A stretch of DNA of 64,000 nt from contig NZ_JANFNH010000011.1 of the NCBI RefSeq assembly GCF_024436055.1, positions 85,103 to 149,102 on the forward strand. Reading direction: 5' to 3'. Source of the DNA: Streptantibioticus rubrisoli. GTDB lineage: Bacteria > Actinomycetota > Actinomycetes > Streptomycetales > Streptomycetaceae. How positions within the stretch are numbered: the stretch's first letter is position 1; the number at the start of each line of letters is the position of its first letter. The notes beneath the pieces were generated by a model, which was not told where the DNA came from, did not search any database, and saw only the letters and a list, made by a program, of their open reading frames with translations. The translations under genes and the position numbers were made by a program. Positions 43,005-54,672 of the stretch are shown piece after piece.

Positions 43005-43580
43005 GACAACCCTGGCCGATGTGGACCTGGCCCCCCGACGAACTGCTCACCCACCTCGACGACTTCGTGCTGCGCACCGCGAGAAGGCCACAGGCCGCGA
43101 CGGCCACCGTGACCACCTATCGGGGGAAGTCGGGGCCACCTGCCTGTACAACGGACGACGTCGCTCTCCTGCTGCCCCGGACCCGGACCCTTGGCACCAT
43201 TCAGGTCGCCACCTAGGAACTGCCGCAGAGCCCCTCTGCCGTGGCCCTGGCCCGTGAACTCGCCGGTGAGCGTCTGGCCGCCTGGCACCAGCAGGAAGCT
43301 GCCTTCATCGCGGACCTCGTCGTGAGCGAACTGGTCACCAACGCCATCCGCTACGGCTCCCCACCGATCCGCCTGCGGCTCAATCCGTGACAGGGCGTTG
43401 ATCTGCGAGGTCAGCGACGCCAGCGGCACAGCCCCGCATCTGCGACGCGCCCGCCTCTCCGACGGAGGCGGTCGGGGCCTCCTCATCGTCGCTCAGCTCC
43501 CCCAGCGGTGGGGTAGCCGTCATACCCGCACCGGTAAGACGATCTGGGCCGAACCACCCCTAACCACTGCGCAGCATTGA
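43005..43580 (+). pseudogene. SpoIIE-type phosphatase/HATPase (RsbW-like) gene remnant
   Basis: Pieces in several frames run in order: PDELLTHLDDFVLR and GEVGATCLYN (end of a PP2C/SpoIIE domain), VALARELAGERLAAWHQQEAAFIADLVVSELVTNAIRYGSPPIRLRL, then after a stop ICEVSDASGTAPHLRRARLSDGGGRGLLIVAQLPQRWGSRHT. The latter two form a histidine-kinase-like ATPase with N-box (ELVTNAIRYG) and G-box (GGGRGLLIV). At least three disruptions show the gene is dead. Confidence 0.8.
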
Positions 43581-43741
43581 TCTTCATCCGCGGGGAAGTC
43601 CGGTGGCGGGCGTGGTACGCGGTGCTCGACGTGAGCGGCAGGGACCGGGTGCAGCCATCATCCGTTCGCCACCGTCGGCGTTCGCCGTGCGGCGCTCCGC
43701 GGCGGACAGGAAGCGGTCAGGCGGAAAGGTCTGTGGATCTC

Positions 43742-43754
43742 CGCGGCAACCTTT
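43742..43754 (+). promoter_or_regulatory. 13-bp word CGCGGCAACCTTT shared with the xylanase promoter region
   Basis: CGCGGCAACCTTT lies 76 bp before the start of the ricin-lectin gene. An identical word lies 64 bp before the GH10 xylanase start on the reverse strand (48634-48646). CAACC resembles the -35 element of many ECF sigma factors. An ECF gene lies in the same cluster, but no matching -10 is evident. Confidence 0.45.
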
Positions 43755-43829
43755 TCGGCTTCTGGGACCACTCAGGGTTGTCCGGCCAGGTGGTCCGGTC
43801 AGATGCGACGGCTGAAGGAGAGCACAGAC

Positions 43830-45671
43830 GTGTCCTTTGAACGAGAGCACAGACATGTCCCCGGCCCACCCACGTCATCGGTGGTGTCCCGCGCCGACGG
43901 TGGCCGTGCCGACGGCCACGCCCGCGGTGGTCGCCCGAAGCATCGTGGCCGCCGGTTGCTCGCGCGTCGGGGTTTCTGGGCGGCCCTCGCCATGGTTGTC
44001 GTGGCCGGCTCCGCTGTCGTGGTCAGCAACGCCTCGGCGGAAACCCTGGACCTGAAGAAGTGGTACGTGCTGGTCAACCGCAACAGCGGCAAGGTGCTGG
44101 ATGACCGCGCGTACGCCACGAACGACGGCGCGGCGGTGGTGCAGTGGGCGCGTCACGGCGGGGCCAACCAGCAGTGGCGGTTCATCGACGCGGGTGACGG
44201 CTACTACCGGTTGCAGAACCGGAACTCCGGCAAGGTGCTGGACGACCTCGGCTGGTCGAAGACCGCGGGCTCCGCCCTCGTGCAGTGGCGAGACCTGAAC
44301 GGCACCAACCAGCAGTTCAAACTGGCCAAGTCGCCGGACGGCTACGTGCGTTTGATCAATCGCTTCAGTGGCATGGCCGTCGAGGTCCACAACGCCGCCA
44401 AGACTGACGGGGGCGACGTCGTCCAAGACCGCGACCGGGGCGGCGCCGATCAACAGTGGCAACTCGTCCCGGCCGGGAGTGTCGGCAGCGCCGGTACGCC
44501 CACCGCCCCGGGCGGCAGCGTTACCACCAGCCAGGCTCCGAGCGGCACGCACCCGTCGTCGCCGTCGTCTCCCGCGGCCGGTGGCGGCAGCTCGACGACA
44601 CGTTTCATGGGCAGCAGCACGGTGCTCATCGGCGGCTCGATGTCCGACACCTCGGCGACCGCCGCGCCGTTCGACGTGCGCTACGCCTATGTGCACAGCC
44701 AGCCCGCACCCTCGTCGGCTGCCTATTCGGCAGCGCGCTGCCAGGACGCGTGGTCGGGCTGGTGGGGCTGCTGGGGCGGCCCCACCACCGCGCCCGGCAA
44801 CTACGTGACCTGGTCGGACGCCCATGCGGCCCAGGCGACTTACCAGGGCAGGCCACGCCCGCAGAAGTATGTGTGGACTTGGTACTCGCTGCGCGATCTC
44901 GGGGATCTGGCAGGCGAGGGCGACGGCCCGGGCGAAGTCAAGGCCATCAACAGGCTCGACCTGCTCACCCGGTACATGAACGACTACCGTTTCTTCCTCC
45001 AGAAGATCGGCACGTCGCACGACGCGATCGACCTTGAGCCCGACTTCTGGGGGTACGTCCGGTCGCTCGGCGATCCGCACCAGGTTGCCGCGCAGGTCTC
45101 GGCCGCAAACCCGACCGATTGCGGATCGCAGGAGAACAGCGCCGCCGGACTCAGCCGCTGCCTGATGTCGATGGCGCGCAAGTACGCGCCGAACACCGCT
45201 GTGGGGCTCCACCTCACCTGCTGGGACTGGCAGACCAACACACAGGCATGCGTCAAGGACTACGCAAAGCTCGGGGCACAGAACGCCGACTTCCTGGTCA
45301 CCGATGTGTCGGACCGCGACGCAGGCTGGTACGCACAGCCGGCCCACGGCGGCCGTGACACCTTCTGGACCGACCAGAAGGCCGCCGCCGCGCTGAAGTT
45401 CTACAAGACGATGGCCGAGTCCGTGGGCAAGCCGGTGGTCCTGTGGCAGATCCCCGTGGGCAACATGGCGCAGAACAACACTCTCAACCATTACAAGGAC
45501 GACAAGGTGGACTGGTTCTTCGCGCACATGGACCAGGTGGCGAACGCCCATGTCGCCGGCCTGCTCTTCGGTCCAGGACAGCAGGAACAGACAACGGTCG
45601 AGTCCGACGGCGGAAACCTGATCCGCAAGACGACCGCCTATCACAACTCGGGCGGTACAGCGCTCAAGTAG
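43830..45671 (+). CDS. Secreted protein with ricin-type lectin domain and unknown hydrolase-like domain
   Basis: The 613-residue protein has a basic n-region and signal peptide ending near ASA-ETLD (about 70). A beta-trefoil lectin follows (about 75-215) with three QxW repeats (NQQWRF, NQQFKL, DQQWQL) and three NRxSGKxLDD-type subdomains. Next come a Ser/Pro/Gly linker (about 220-265) and a C-terminal domain (about 270-613) with DAIDLEPDFWGY, HLTCWDWQT and VDWFFAHMDQV. The lectin should bind sugars; acidic residues in DLEPD suggest a glycosidase-like barrel, but I cannot assign a family. The GTG at 43830 follows AAGGAG at nine bases. A strong terminator follows. Confidence 0.8.
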   Translation: MSFEREHRHVPGPPTSSVVSRADGGRADGHARGGRPKHRGRRLLARRGFWAALAMVVVAGSAVVVSNASAETLDLKKWYVLVNRNSGKVLDDRAYATNDGAAVVQWARHGGANQQWRFIDAGDGYYRLQNRNSGKVLDDLGWSKTAGSALVQWRDLNGTNQQFKLAKSPDGYVRLINRFSGMAVEVHNAAKTDGGDVVQDRDRGGADQQWQLVPAGSVGSAGTPTAPGGSVTTSQAPSGTHPSSPSSPAAGGGSSTTRFMGSSTVLIGGSMSDTSATAAPFDVRYAYVHSQPAPSSAAYSAARCQDAWSGWWGCWGGPTTAPGNYVTWSDAHAAQATYQGRPRPQKYVWTWYSLRDLGDLAGEGDGPGEVKAINRLDLLTRYMNDYRFFLQKIGTSHDAIDLEPDFWGYVRSLGDPHQVAAQVSAANPTDCGSQENSAAGLSRCLMSMARKYAPNTAVGLHLTCWDWQTNTQACVKDYAKLGAQNADFLVTDVSDRDAGWYAQPAHGGRDTFWTDQKAAAALKFYKTMAESVGKPVVLWQIPVGNMAQNNTLNHYKDDKVDWFFAHMDQVANAHVAGLLFGPGQQEQTTVESDGGNLIRKTTAYHNSGGTALK

Positions 45672-45680
45672 GCGAAGGTG

Positions 45681-45720
45681 CGAATGCGACCCCATCTCTT
45701 CGATGGGGTCGCATTCGTCC
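45681..45720 (+). terminator. Terminator of the ricin-lectin gene
   Basis: A perfect 15-bp stem (CGAATGCGACCCCAT at 45681-45695, ATGGGGTCGCATTCG at 45703-45717) closes a 7-nt loop ten bases after the stop codon. Confidence 0.9.
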
Positions 45721-46008
45721 TCTTCGTCGTGCTGCGGACTTCTCGGCTGGCGTCGGCCACGCCGCCGTCGGTGCGGGCGCCGATCGAGGGGGACTTGGCG
45801 AAGGGGGTGATCGTGTTGACAGGTGACAACGGGGAAGCCGAGCCAGAGCGCGAGGTCGAGAACAGGGTCGGCCGTGCCGGTCGATGAATGCGTCGATGTG
45901 GCGCAAGGTGAATGCGGCCCGGGACACCAGCGCACGCCGCGCAGGACCAGGAGCACACCCATCAGCCGGACAAGCCTCGCCGGGCCTCCGCCTGGTCCCC
46001 AGACGATT
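45721..46008. other. Intergenic stretch between convergent hydrolase genes
   Basis: About 290 bp lie between the terminator at 45681-45720 and the hairpin at 46009-46039. Long frames crossing it are continuations or antisense of neighbouring genes. I see no gene. Confidence 0.5.
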
Positions 46009-46039
46009 GGAACCCCAGCCGACGCACGGCTGGGGTTCC
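46009..46039. terminator. Bidirectional hairpin downstream of the xylanase gene
   Basis: GGAACCCCAGCC (46009-46020) and GGCTGGGGTTCC (46028-46039) form a perfect 12-bp stem with a 7-nt loop. It lies beyond the xylanase stop at 46147 and between convergent genes. Confidence 0.7.
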
Positions 46040-46146
46040 TCGAGGCGGTGAGTATCGGTCAGCGGGTGGAGGTGCACACGCCGTGGACGGCTCGTCTACG
46101 CGTCGGCGCACTGCACCCGGTCGCGATCACCGTGGGTGAGGCAAGG

Positions 46147-48606
<2,460 letters not shown>

Positions 48607-48633
48607 TTACCCGCCAGTTGCCACCACGCACAC

Positions 48634-48646
48634 AAAGGTTGCCGCG
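48634..48646 (-). promoter_or_regulatory. Second copy of the CGCGGCAACCTTT word, upstream of the xylanase gene
   Basis: On the reverse strand CGCGGCAACCTTT stands 64 bp before the xylanase ATG. It is identical to 43742-43754 and at a similar distance from its gene, suggesting shared regulation of the two secreted hydrolases. Confidence 0.45.
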
Positions 48647-48848
48647 ATCGAGGGAAGAATTTCACGGCCGCCAACACCATCCCCAACTCAGTTCCACGGC
48701 GACCAGCTGGCCACCATGGAGGCCACCTACGCCGACGGGACCAACGCTGGCCTGGCCGACTGGACCCTCCCGTACCAGCAGTTCGGGTACTTGTTCTCCC
48801 ATCGAGCTGTGCGGCAAAAGGGACTCATCCCGTGCCGCACAGCGGCGT

Positions 48849-49634
48849 TCACCGGGTCGGGACGAACCCTCCCCGGACCGACGCGGGGCCGCCCGAACCC
48901 TGCGCGTCGACGCGGTAGTCGTCGCCCGCGGCGCTGCGCACGCCGGCGCCGTTGTTGAACTGGGCGGCAAACTCATAGCTCCCGGCCGGCACGGTCAGGC
49001 CCGGCTTGAGGACCCAGCGGTAGACCAGCGTGCCACCGGCCTCCTGGGCGGTGACGGTGAAGTCACCACTCGGCAGGGTCTGCCAGGTGCCGGTGTTCTT
49101 CACCCCGCCGGTCTGCACGATCCGCATCTCGATCGTGAGCGAGGTGAGCGGCTGGGTCGTCTTGAGGACGAGGTTGCTCTGCGTCCAGTAGACGGTGCTG
49201 TGCGGGTCCACCGAGCCGGCCGACCACAGCGCCCCGTTCCGGCTCTCGCCGGCGGCCGACGAAGGACTGGTGGCCGGCGGAGTCGGGCGCGAGCTGCCCG
49301 GGGTGGTGACCGGGCCCGGCCCGACAGGGGTGGGCCGGGCCGATGTCGGTTGCGGGGAGCTGACGGTCGGGGACGGGGTGGCAGGCACGGTCACAGTGGC
49401 CGACGGCTTCGAGGTCGCGACGATGGCGGCGACGGCGAGGCCGCCGGTCGCCAGGATGCCAGCGGCGGCGAGCGCGGCGAGCGCGACCCTGGTCCCAGAC
49501 CTCGCGAACGGCCGCGCGCGGTGACGGACGGCGGGGCCAGCCACGCCGCCTTGCACCCGGGCCAGCATCCTGGCGCGGTCGGGCCGGTGGGCCTCGGCGG
49601 CCTCGCGCAGCCGACGGGCGATCTCCTCGTTCAC
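48849..49634 (-). CDS. Membrane-anchored partner protein of the ECF sigma factor
   Basis: The 261-residue protein has a cytoplasmic helical N-terminus (VNEEIARRLREAAEAHRPDRARMLARV, about 1-45), one membrane helix (VALAALAAAGILATGGLAVAAIVAT), a Pro/Ser/Thr linker (about 80-125) and an extracytoplasmic beta-sandwich-like domain (about 130-261) with WTQSNLVLKTTQPLTSLTIEMRI. It has the layout of an anti-sigma factor or sensor: the N-terminus could hold the sigma factor and the outside domain could sense wall or polysaccharide. This role is inferred. The GTG overlaps the sigma-factor stop (GTGA) and follows GGAGGAGG. Confidence 0.75.
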   Translation of the reverse strand: MNEEIARRLREAAEAHRPDRARMLARVQGGVAGPAVRHRARPFARSGTRVALAALAAAGILATGGLAVAAIVATSKPSATVTVPATPSPTVSSPQPTSARPTPVGPGPVTTPGSSRPTPPATSPSSAAGESRNGALWSAGSVDPHSTVYWTQSNLVLKTTQPLTSLTIEMRIVQTGGVKNTGTWQTLPSGDFTVTAQEAGGTLVYRWVLKPGLTVPAGSYEFAAQFNNGAGVRSAAGDDYRVDAQGSGGPASVRGGFVPTR

Positions 49635-50161
49635 CGGTTCCTCCTCCCTGCCACCAGGTCCCCGACCGCTCGTGCGCCAAGTATCCTTTCCAGCTCGGCC
49701 ATTCCCTTCGAAGTCTGGCTCTTCACCGTGCCGACCGAGATGCCCAGTGCCACCGCCGTGTCCTTCTCCGACAGGTCGAAGGCGTGCCGCAGCACCACGC
49801 AGGCGCGCTTGCGGAACGGCAGCCGGGCGAGCGCCGCGCGGACGTCCAGCACGGCCGCCGTGTCCGGCCCCTCCACCTTCTCGGGGCTGCGGGACCAGAA
49901 CAGCGTGATCCGGCGTCGCTCGCGCACCGCGCTGCGGATGCGTCCCCGCGCCAGGTTGGCCACCACGCCACGGGCGTAGGCGAGCGGGTGGTCGGCCTGC
50001 CGCAACCGGTCCCAGCGCTGCCACAGGGCGACCAGGGCATCCGCCGCGAGGTCGTCCGCCGCGTCGGTCTCCCCGGTCAGGAGGTGTGCCAGACGGGCGA
50101 GTTCGGCATAGTGGCGTTCGAAGAATTCATGGAACTCCGCGGACGCGTCATCGAGGACCAT
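49631..50161 (-). CDS. ECF sigma factor (SigE-family sigma-70)
   Basis: The 176-residue protein has sigma region 2 (FFERHYAELARLAHLLTGETDAADDLAADALVALWQRWDRL, HPLAYARGVVANLARGRIR) and region 4 (LARLPFRKRACVVLRHAFDLSEKDTAVALGISVGTVKSQTSKGM). It directs RNA polymerase to extracytoplasmic-stress or substrate-induced genes. The ATG at 50161 gives a standard length; an earlier in-frame ATG would add a non-conserved tail. It is coupled by a 4-bp overlap to the membrane partner gene and sits next to secreted xylan-degrading genes, which may be its targets. Confidence 0.88.
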   Translation of the reverse strand: MVLDDASAEFHEFFERHYAELARLAHLLTGETDAADDLAADALVALWQRWDRLRQADHPLAYARGVVANLARGRIRSAVRERRRITLFWSRSPEKVEGPDTAAVLDVRAALARLPFRKRACVVLRHAFDLSEKDTAVALGISVGTVKSQTSKGMAELERILGARAVGDLVAGRRNR

Positions 50162-50300
50162 CCCCCGGTCGCCCTCTCCTGGCAATGACGTGCGCGTTGG
50201 TTGCGCATTCAACAACAACGGGGGTGCAGCCTAACAGTGCCCAGTATTCGAACGGCGCTCGTGCTCTTTGCGGGCCGTTGAAGGCTGACCGGCGGGCTGG

Positions 50301-50545
50301 TCAATGCCGGGCGAACTGGACGCCGATCGGCTGCGCGGCGTCCGGCTGCACGGCGATGCCGTCGACGGTCAGCTGCTCCCCGTAGACGTCGGTGATCCAG
50401 AGCGCCCCGCCGCAGCCGGTGCCATTCGGCGGACAGGAAGTAGTTGTAGTCGGTGCGGGGCAGCCGTCGCCAGCCGCCAGCGGTCCGCACCTCCAGCGCG
50501 GCCACCGGGTTCCGGCGAGCCGATCGCCTGGATCTTGCACCGATG
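50301..50545 (-). pseudogene. C-terminal remnant of an expansin-like protein
   Basis: The reverse strand reads VAALEVRTAGGWRRLPRTDYNYFLSAE in one frame, then in another TGCGGALWITDVYGEQLTVDGIAVQPDAAQPIGVQFARH. This is the end of an expansin-type domain (RTDYNYFL..., VTDxYGxQLT, a final QFARH). A frameshift near 50425 breaks it and the N-terminal DPBB domain is absent. Bacterial expansins loosen cellulose, which fits the surrounding polysaccharide-degradation genes. Confidence 0.7.
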
Positions 50546-50927
50546 CCGGGTCTGCGGCGGGCGCGTCGGCTGCCCGGCCGGCACCGGTTCCGCCCCCGGT
50601 GAGGACGGCCAGGGCCAGCCGTACCAGCACACCGACGCCCAGCAGCCCCGAGGGAATTTATCCGCCGCAGCCGCCTGCACAGGCAAGGCGAGGCCCTGGA
50701 CCGGTGATCGGTCCGGGGCCTCGTTGGCGTTTGGTTGCAGTTACCTCACCGTGGAGACCCACGGCAGCGCCAAGGTCCGTTCGCGAGTCAGCCGCTGGCG
50801 CCTGGCCGCGCAAGCTCTGGAGTGGACTTCCGGGCCGTAGCAACCAGAGCGAAGAAGGGTGGACGCGCTCCGAGGCGCCGTCACCGTCGCAGCGGTACGT
50901 CTGCGGCTCCAGATCTGAGTCCGGCGC
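50546..50927. other. Intergenic/relic stretch, nothing recognised
   Basis: About 380 bp between the expansin relic and the membrane protein gene. It contains a GGTGATCGGTCCGGGGCCTCG-type segment near 50702 followed by TTGGTTGCAGTTACC, similar to one at about 52945-52985, suggesting an old element boundary. No gene is supported. Confidence 0.45.
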
Positions 50928-51410
50928 TCACCAACGGCGCCTCGTCTCCGGGGCGAAGGGGATCCCGGTCGCCAGTGCGCGGCGTCCGACGACCAGTGCC
51001 TCGCCGAGGAACCCCACTCCGATGGACAGTTGCACTGGCCGCGCCCCCTCGTGCATGCCCATAGCCGTCGCGAACAGTCCGAACCCGGCAGAGGCCGCCA
51101 GGGAGGCGACGACGACCAGGAAGGTGCGGCCGGTGTAGCGCTGCCACAGCACGCCGCCTTTGTCGAAGACCCGGATGGTCATCCCGCGCACGGCGCCCAG
51201 TGCGAGCCCCAGGGCAGCGCCTGCGGTCGCCCATGCGATATCGGCACGGGTCAGCCCGTCGGTCTCACACAGTAGCCAGACGCCCACGCCGATCAGCGCG
51301 ATCGGCGGCACGAACAGATCGCGCACGTTGAGAGGCTCACCGATCAATCGCTTGACCACCACAATGACGGCGACGACCGCGATCAACGTCACGACCAGCC
51401 ATGTGCTCAT
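50928..51410 (-). CDS. DUF1453/CcdC-like integral membrane protein
   Basis: The 160-residue protein has four membrane helices (WLVVTLIAVVAVIVVVKRL, LFVPPIALIGVGVWLL, IAWATAGAALGLALGAVRG, TFLVVVASLAASAGFGLF) with GMTIRVFDKGGVLWQRY between helices 3 and 4, reminiscent of CcdC/DUF1453 proteins. Function is unknown. It is divergent from a TetR gene with twin operators between them, so it is probably the regulated target. The start could also be a GTG 4 codons earlier (51422). Confidence 0.75.
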   Translation of the reverse strand: MSTWLVVTLIAVVAVIVVVKRLIGEPLNVRDLFVPPIALIGVGVWLLCETDGLTRADIAWATAGAALGLALGAVRGMTIRVFDKGGVLWQRYTGRTFLVVVASLAASAGFGLFATAMGMHEGARPVQLSIGVGFLGEALVVGRRALATGIPFAPETRRRW

Positions 51411-51429
51411 CCCCAACCCCACATCTTTG

Positions 51430-51472
51430 TAGCTCGTCCGTGCTAAAAAAAGAATTTAGCGCGGTCGTGCTA
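51430..51472. promoter_or_regulatory. Twin TetR-type operators in a divergent promoter
   Basis: TAGCTCGTCCGTGCTA (51430-51445) and TAGCGCGGTCGTGCTA (51457-51472) share the palindromic form TAGCNCG-N2-CGNGCTA with centres 27 bp apart. A TATAAA box follows at 51471-51476 toward the TetR gene. Binding would control both the TetR gene and the divergent membrane protein. Confidence 0.8.
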
Positions 51473-51483
51473 TAAAAGGCAAC

Positions 51484-52098
51484 GTGCCGAAGATCGTGGA
51501 CCCCGAAGCCCGCCGCCGAGCCGTGGCCGAAGCCGTCTTCCGGGTCAGCGCTCGCGACGGCCTGGAACACGCGTCCCTGCGGAGCATCGCCAGGGAAGCG
51601 GGCCTGGCCATCGGCTCGGTCCGCCACTACTTCCGCGACCACGCCGAGCTGATGATCTTCGCTATGGACGAGCTGGCCCGCCGTGTCGGCGAACGCATCC
51701 GCATGCACGCCGAGCGTCTGCTGTCTCCTGATCCCGGCATCGACCGCCGCGCCGCCGCACAGGAACTGCTGGAGGAGTTCCTCCCCCTTGACGCGGCGCG
51801 CCACGAACAGGCCACCCTGGTCCTGGCGTTCACCACGGCGGCCCGCACCCGCCCGGAACTGCGCTCACGAGTAGCCGAGTGGGACGAGAACTCGCGCGCG
51901 GTGATCACCCGTGTCCTGCGCGAAGCGCACCGCATGGGCAGTCTCCCGAACGACACCGATATCCCACTGGAGAGCCTGCGTCTTACCGCCCTGATCGACG
52001 GCCTCACCTTGCAGGCGGTCCTGCGGCCGGATCACATGTCCCCAGCCACCATGCGGCGGGTACTGCGGCGGCATCTCGACACACTCAAGAACGCATAA
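51484..52098 (+). CDS. TetR/AcrR-family regulator
   Basis: The 204-residue protein has the HTH RRRAVAEAVFRVSARDGLEHASLRSIAREAGLAIGSVRHYFRDHAELM and a helical regulatory domain with VLAFTTAARTRPELRSRVAEWDE and ALIDGLTLQAVL, a BetI-like pattern. It probably represses the divergent DUF1453-like gene and itself through the twin TAGCNCG sites at 51430-51472. The GTG at 51484 has a TATAAAA box close upstream and no clear ribosome site, so the transcript leader is short. Confidence 0.88.
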   Translation: MPKIVDPEARRRAVAEAVFRVSARDGLEHASLRSIAREAGLAIGSVRHYFRDHAELMIFAMDELARRVGERIRMHAERLLSPDPGIDRRAAAQELLEEFLPLDAARHEQATLVLAFTTAARTRPELRSRVAEWDENSRAVITRVLREAHRMGSLPNDTDIPLESLRLTALIDGLTLQAVLRPDHMSPATMRRVLRRHLDTLKNA

Positions 52099-52169
52099 AC
52101 CGTCTCATCGAAGCCCCGTGTCGGCGGCCCACGCCGTCTCGGTGGCGCCGGACAGTCATCAGGGCAGTG

Positions 52170-52415
52170 CGCAAAGGCTATGGGCGGGAACTTTATGCGT
52201 CGGTCCGGCTTGGCTCCCCACAACAACCCACCGACCTTGTCAGCGGTATCGCGAAGGACACGGCCAGTCAGGTGCTGGTACCGGCGCCGCATGCGAGCCG
52301 ACTTCCCGGGCTCCCAGCCCATGATCGCGTCGACGACCATGTTGGGGACGCCCAGGTTCAGAAGAACCGTTCCTGCGGTGTGGTGTGCGTCGCCGAGGCG
52401 GCGCGTCGGTTCGAG
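52170..52415 (-). pseudogene. C-terminal fragment of another tyrosine integrase
   Basis: The reverse strand encodes [64 protein letters not shown]. This is the end of an actinomycete-element integrase, with the catalytic Tyr in RRRYQHLT but the active-site HDARHT changed to GDAHHT, losing the Arg. No N-terminal part exists, so it is an inactive relic, independent of the integrase at 25449 and the one at 2388. Confidence 0.8.
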
Positions 52416-52477
52416 GCAGACCTTCGCTTCGTTCGCGCGGTCGCCTCCCTCCCCCGGCTGCGGGCGGTATTGCCCAA

Positions 52478-52886
52478 GCGGTGTCTGGGCCTGCATGAAG
52501 CACGAGCTGCGCCACATGCGTGCCCAGGGAAGCGGCGCCATCGTCAACTGCTCCTCGCTCGGCGGTCTCGTCGGCCTTCCCGGCCGCGCCTCCTACCACG
52601 CCTCCAAGCACGGCGTGATCGGCCTGACCACCAGCCCTGCTCTCGAATACGCTGCGCGAGGCATCCGCATCAACGCCATCTGCCCCGGCACCATCGACAC
52701 TCCGATGGTCAGCGCCATGATCGCGAAAGAGAGCTCGACCGGGCGGAGGCGGAGGTCAATCAACCCATCAACCGGCTCGGGGCCGCCGAGGAAGTCGCTC
52801 AAGCCGTCCTGTGGCTGTGCGGCCCCGGAGCCAGCTTCGTCATCGGGGTCGCGCTTCCGCTCGACGGCGGCTACGTCGCCCGTTAA
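52478..52886 (+). pseudogene. Short-chain dehydrogenase/reductase, N-terminally truncated and frameshifted
   Basis: The frame from [48 protein letters not shown] carries the catalytic Ser, YxxxK (YHASK) and [14 protein letters not shown] one-base shift near 52730 moves the rest to another frame: [44 protein letters not shown]. The Rossmann NAD(P)-binding start is missing. It abuts the integrase relic and is non-functional. Confidence 0.8.
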
Positions 52887-52968
52887 GCCGCCTCGGCCGT
52901 CACGCCGTGGTGCATGGCGTGACCAAGGCCCGGCCGACCGCGTGCCGGGGCCTCGTTGGCGGTTGGCT

Positions 52969-53868
52969 TCAGTTTTGGTCGCGGTTGGGCTTGCCGAGCT
53001 GCTCGGGCGGAGCCGGTGTGCCGTCGGTGCGCTGCGTGCTCGCGGTGAGCGCGGTCACGGTCGGCGCCGGGTCGTCGGCGTAGAAGCGCAGCACCCGCGC
53101 CTCGGCCTCCTTGCCCAGCGGGCGTACGAAGCGCACCGGCTCGGAGAGCTGCACGGTGACGGTCGTCTGTCCGCCGACCGACAGGTCCAGCGCGCCGTCG
53201 TCGTGCAGCTGCGCCAGGCGTCCACCGGTGGGGTAGCGGCGCTCCAAGCGGGCGCGGGCGATGAGCTCCGCGGGCACCCGGATCTCCAGCAGCACGCCGT
53301 AGCGAAGGCGCAGCGAGCCGTCCGCCGCCACCACGTGCGGGTGTACGGCGCAGGAGGCGTGCAGGGCGATGACGAAGTAGCAGCCCCAGATGTCGACCAC
53401 CAGGAAGACGGCGTGTACGACCGGCCAGGGGATGAGCAGCGCCAGTGCCACGGTCTCGACCACCGAGACGAAGAGGAAGCCGTAGAACACGAAGGACTGG
53501 CCCGTGGCGTACCGCACGGCGAGATCTCCGGGGCCGACGCCGTGCGGCGGACGGCGGGTGAGCCAGCGGCAGAAACTGGTGAGGAGTCTGACCTCGTGGA
53601 CGGTCAGGCGGCGGAGGCTGACCGGGACCGCGTCCCGTACGGCTTCGCGAGCCGCCGCCCGGGGAGTCATGCCATCACGCCGGTGTCGGCGGTAGTCCGC
53701 GCTCAGCGGTACGGCCAGCGCCGCAGCTGGCGCGAGCAAGCTGGCCTCGACCGCGTGCATCACCGGCACGGGTATCGCCGCCCCGTAAGCCAGGCACAGC
53801 ACGAGCGCGACTCTGCCGAGGAGCAGGGCGAGCAGGGTCCAGCGGATGGTCCCGCGCAGCGTGTTCAC
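52969..53868 (-). CDS. MerR-linked membrane protein of unknown function
   Basis: The 299-residue protein has two N-terminal helices ([41 protein letters not shown]), a soluble stretch, two further helices ([38 protein letters not shown]) and a C-terminal soluble domain (about 185-299) with [24 protein letters not shown] recognise no family; the C-terminal part resembles a PH-like domain of bacterial membrane proteins. The GTG at 53868 overlaps the stop of the MerR gene (GTGA), so the MerR regulator most likely controls it. Confidence 0.7.
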   Translation of the reverse strand: MNTLRGTIRWTLLALLLGRVALVLCLAYGAAIPVPVMHAVEASLLAPAAALAVPLSADYRRHRRDGMTPRAAAREAVRDAVPVSLRRLTVHEVRLLTSFCRWLTRRPPHGVGPGDLAVRYATGQSFVFYGFLFVSVVETVALALLIPWPVVHAVFLVVDIWGCYFVIALHASCAVHPHVVAADGSLRLRYGVLLEIRVPAELIARARLERRYPTGGRLAQLHDDGALDLSVGGQTTVTVQLSEPVRFVRPLGKEAEARVLRFYADDPAPTVTALTASTQRTDGTPAPPEQLGKPNRDQN

Positions 53869-54665
53869 CGTGCTCCCCGCTCCTGGAGCAGGAGCATCGC
53901 ACGGCGCAGGACTTGAGCCTGTGCGGGCGGGAAGTCCGCGAAGAACGCCTCCGCGAACCCCCCACCGTCCTCGTTCCCGGCGCGGGTGGCACCCTCGGCC
54001 GCGGACCGGGCGACCTCCTCCGGCATGCTGTCCGCGATGGCTCGGGCCAGCTTCGGGATGCGAGGGTCGTCGGTCGCGGCGTCGGCGAGCTCGTCCAGCC
54101 GCGCGTAGATCTCGTACGCCCGCGCGATCGCGTCCTCGTTGGAGCTGAGCGTCCGCATCATCGTCATGAGCCACACGCGGTGGCCCGCGTCCGCTGCCGC
54201 GTCCAGCAGCGCGAGAAGCTCGCGCTCCTTCGCCGCCATGGCGGGTTCGGGGCCGGGGCGTACGGCCGTAACGCGGGCCATGTCGTCGAAGAACACGGCG
54301 AGTTCCGGTGAGACCGGGCCCTCGGGTGGCAGGCCGCCGGTGTCCGCGCGCCGCAGGAGCTCGGCGAGGCGGGCGCGGCGCTGCCTGATCGCCTCTTCCT
54401 GGCGGGCGAGGTCGGCGTCGAGCTCGGTGAGGATCTCGTGCAGGTTCTTGCCAGCGTCGTCGGCGAGGGCGTCGCGAACCTCGTCGAGGCTCAGCCCGAG
54501 CTCGGTGAGTCGGCGTACGCGGGCCAACTCGACGGCGTCGCGCAGGCCGTACTCGCGGTAGCCGTTGGGCTGCCGTGCGGGTTCGGGCAGCAGGCCGATG
54601 CGGTGGTAGTGCCGCACGGTGCGGGTGGTGACGCCGGCGATCGCGGCGAGCTCTCCGATGCGCAT
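53865..54665 (-). CDS. MerR-family transcriptional regulator
   Basis: The 266-residue protein has an N-terminal MerR winged helix ([47 protein letters not shown]), a coiled-coil dimer helix ([23 protein letters not shown], about 95-120) and a helical effector domain (about 125-266). MerR dimers bind between boxes with a long 19-bp spacer and untwist the DNA when a drug or oxidant binds. Its own promoter shows this spacing (54673-54703). The gene overlaps the downstream membrane-protein gene by 4 bp. Confidence 0.88.
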   Translation of the reverse strand: MRIGELAAIAGVTTRTVRHYHRIGLLPEPARQPNGYREYGLRDAVELARVRRLTELGLSLDEVRDALADDAGKNLHEILTELDADLARQEEAIRQRRARLAELLRRADTGGLPPEGPVSPELAVFFDDMARVTAVRPGPEPAMAAKERELLALLDAAADAGHRVWLMTMMRTLSSNEDAIARAYEIYARLDELADAATDDPRIPKLARAIADSMPEEVARSAAEGATRAGNEDGGGFAEAFFADFPPAQAQVLRRAMLLLQERGAR

Positions 54666-54672
54666 GCCCTTC

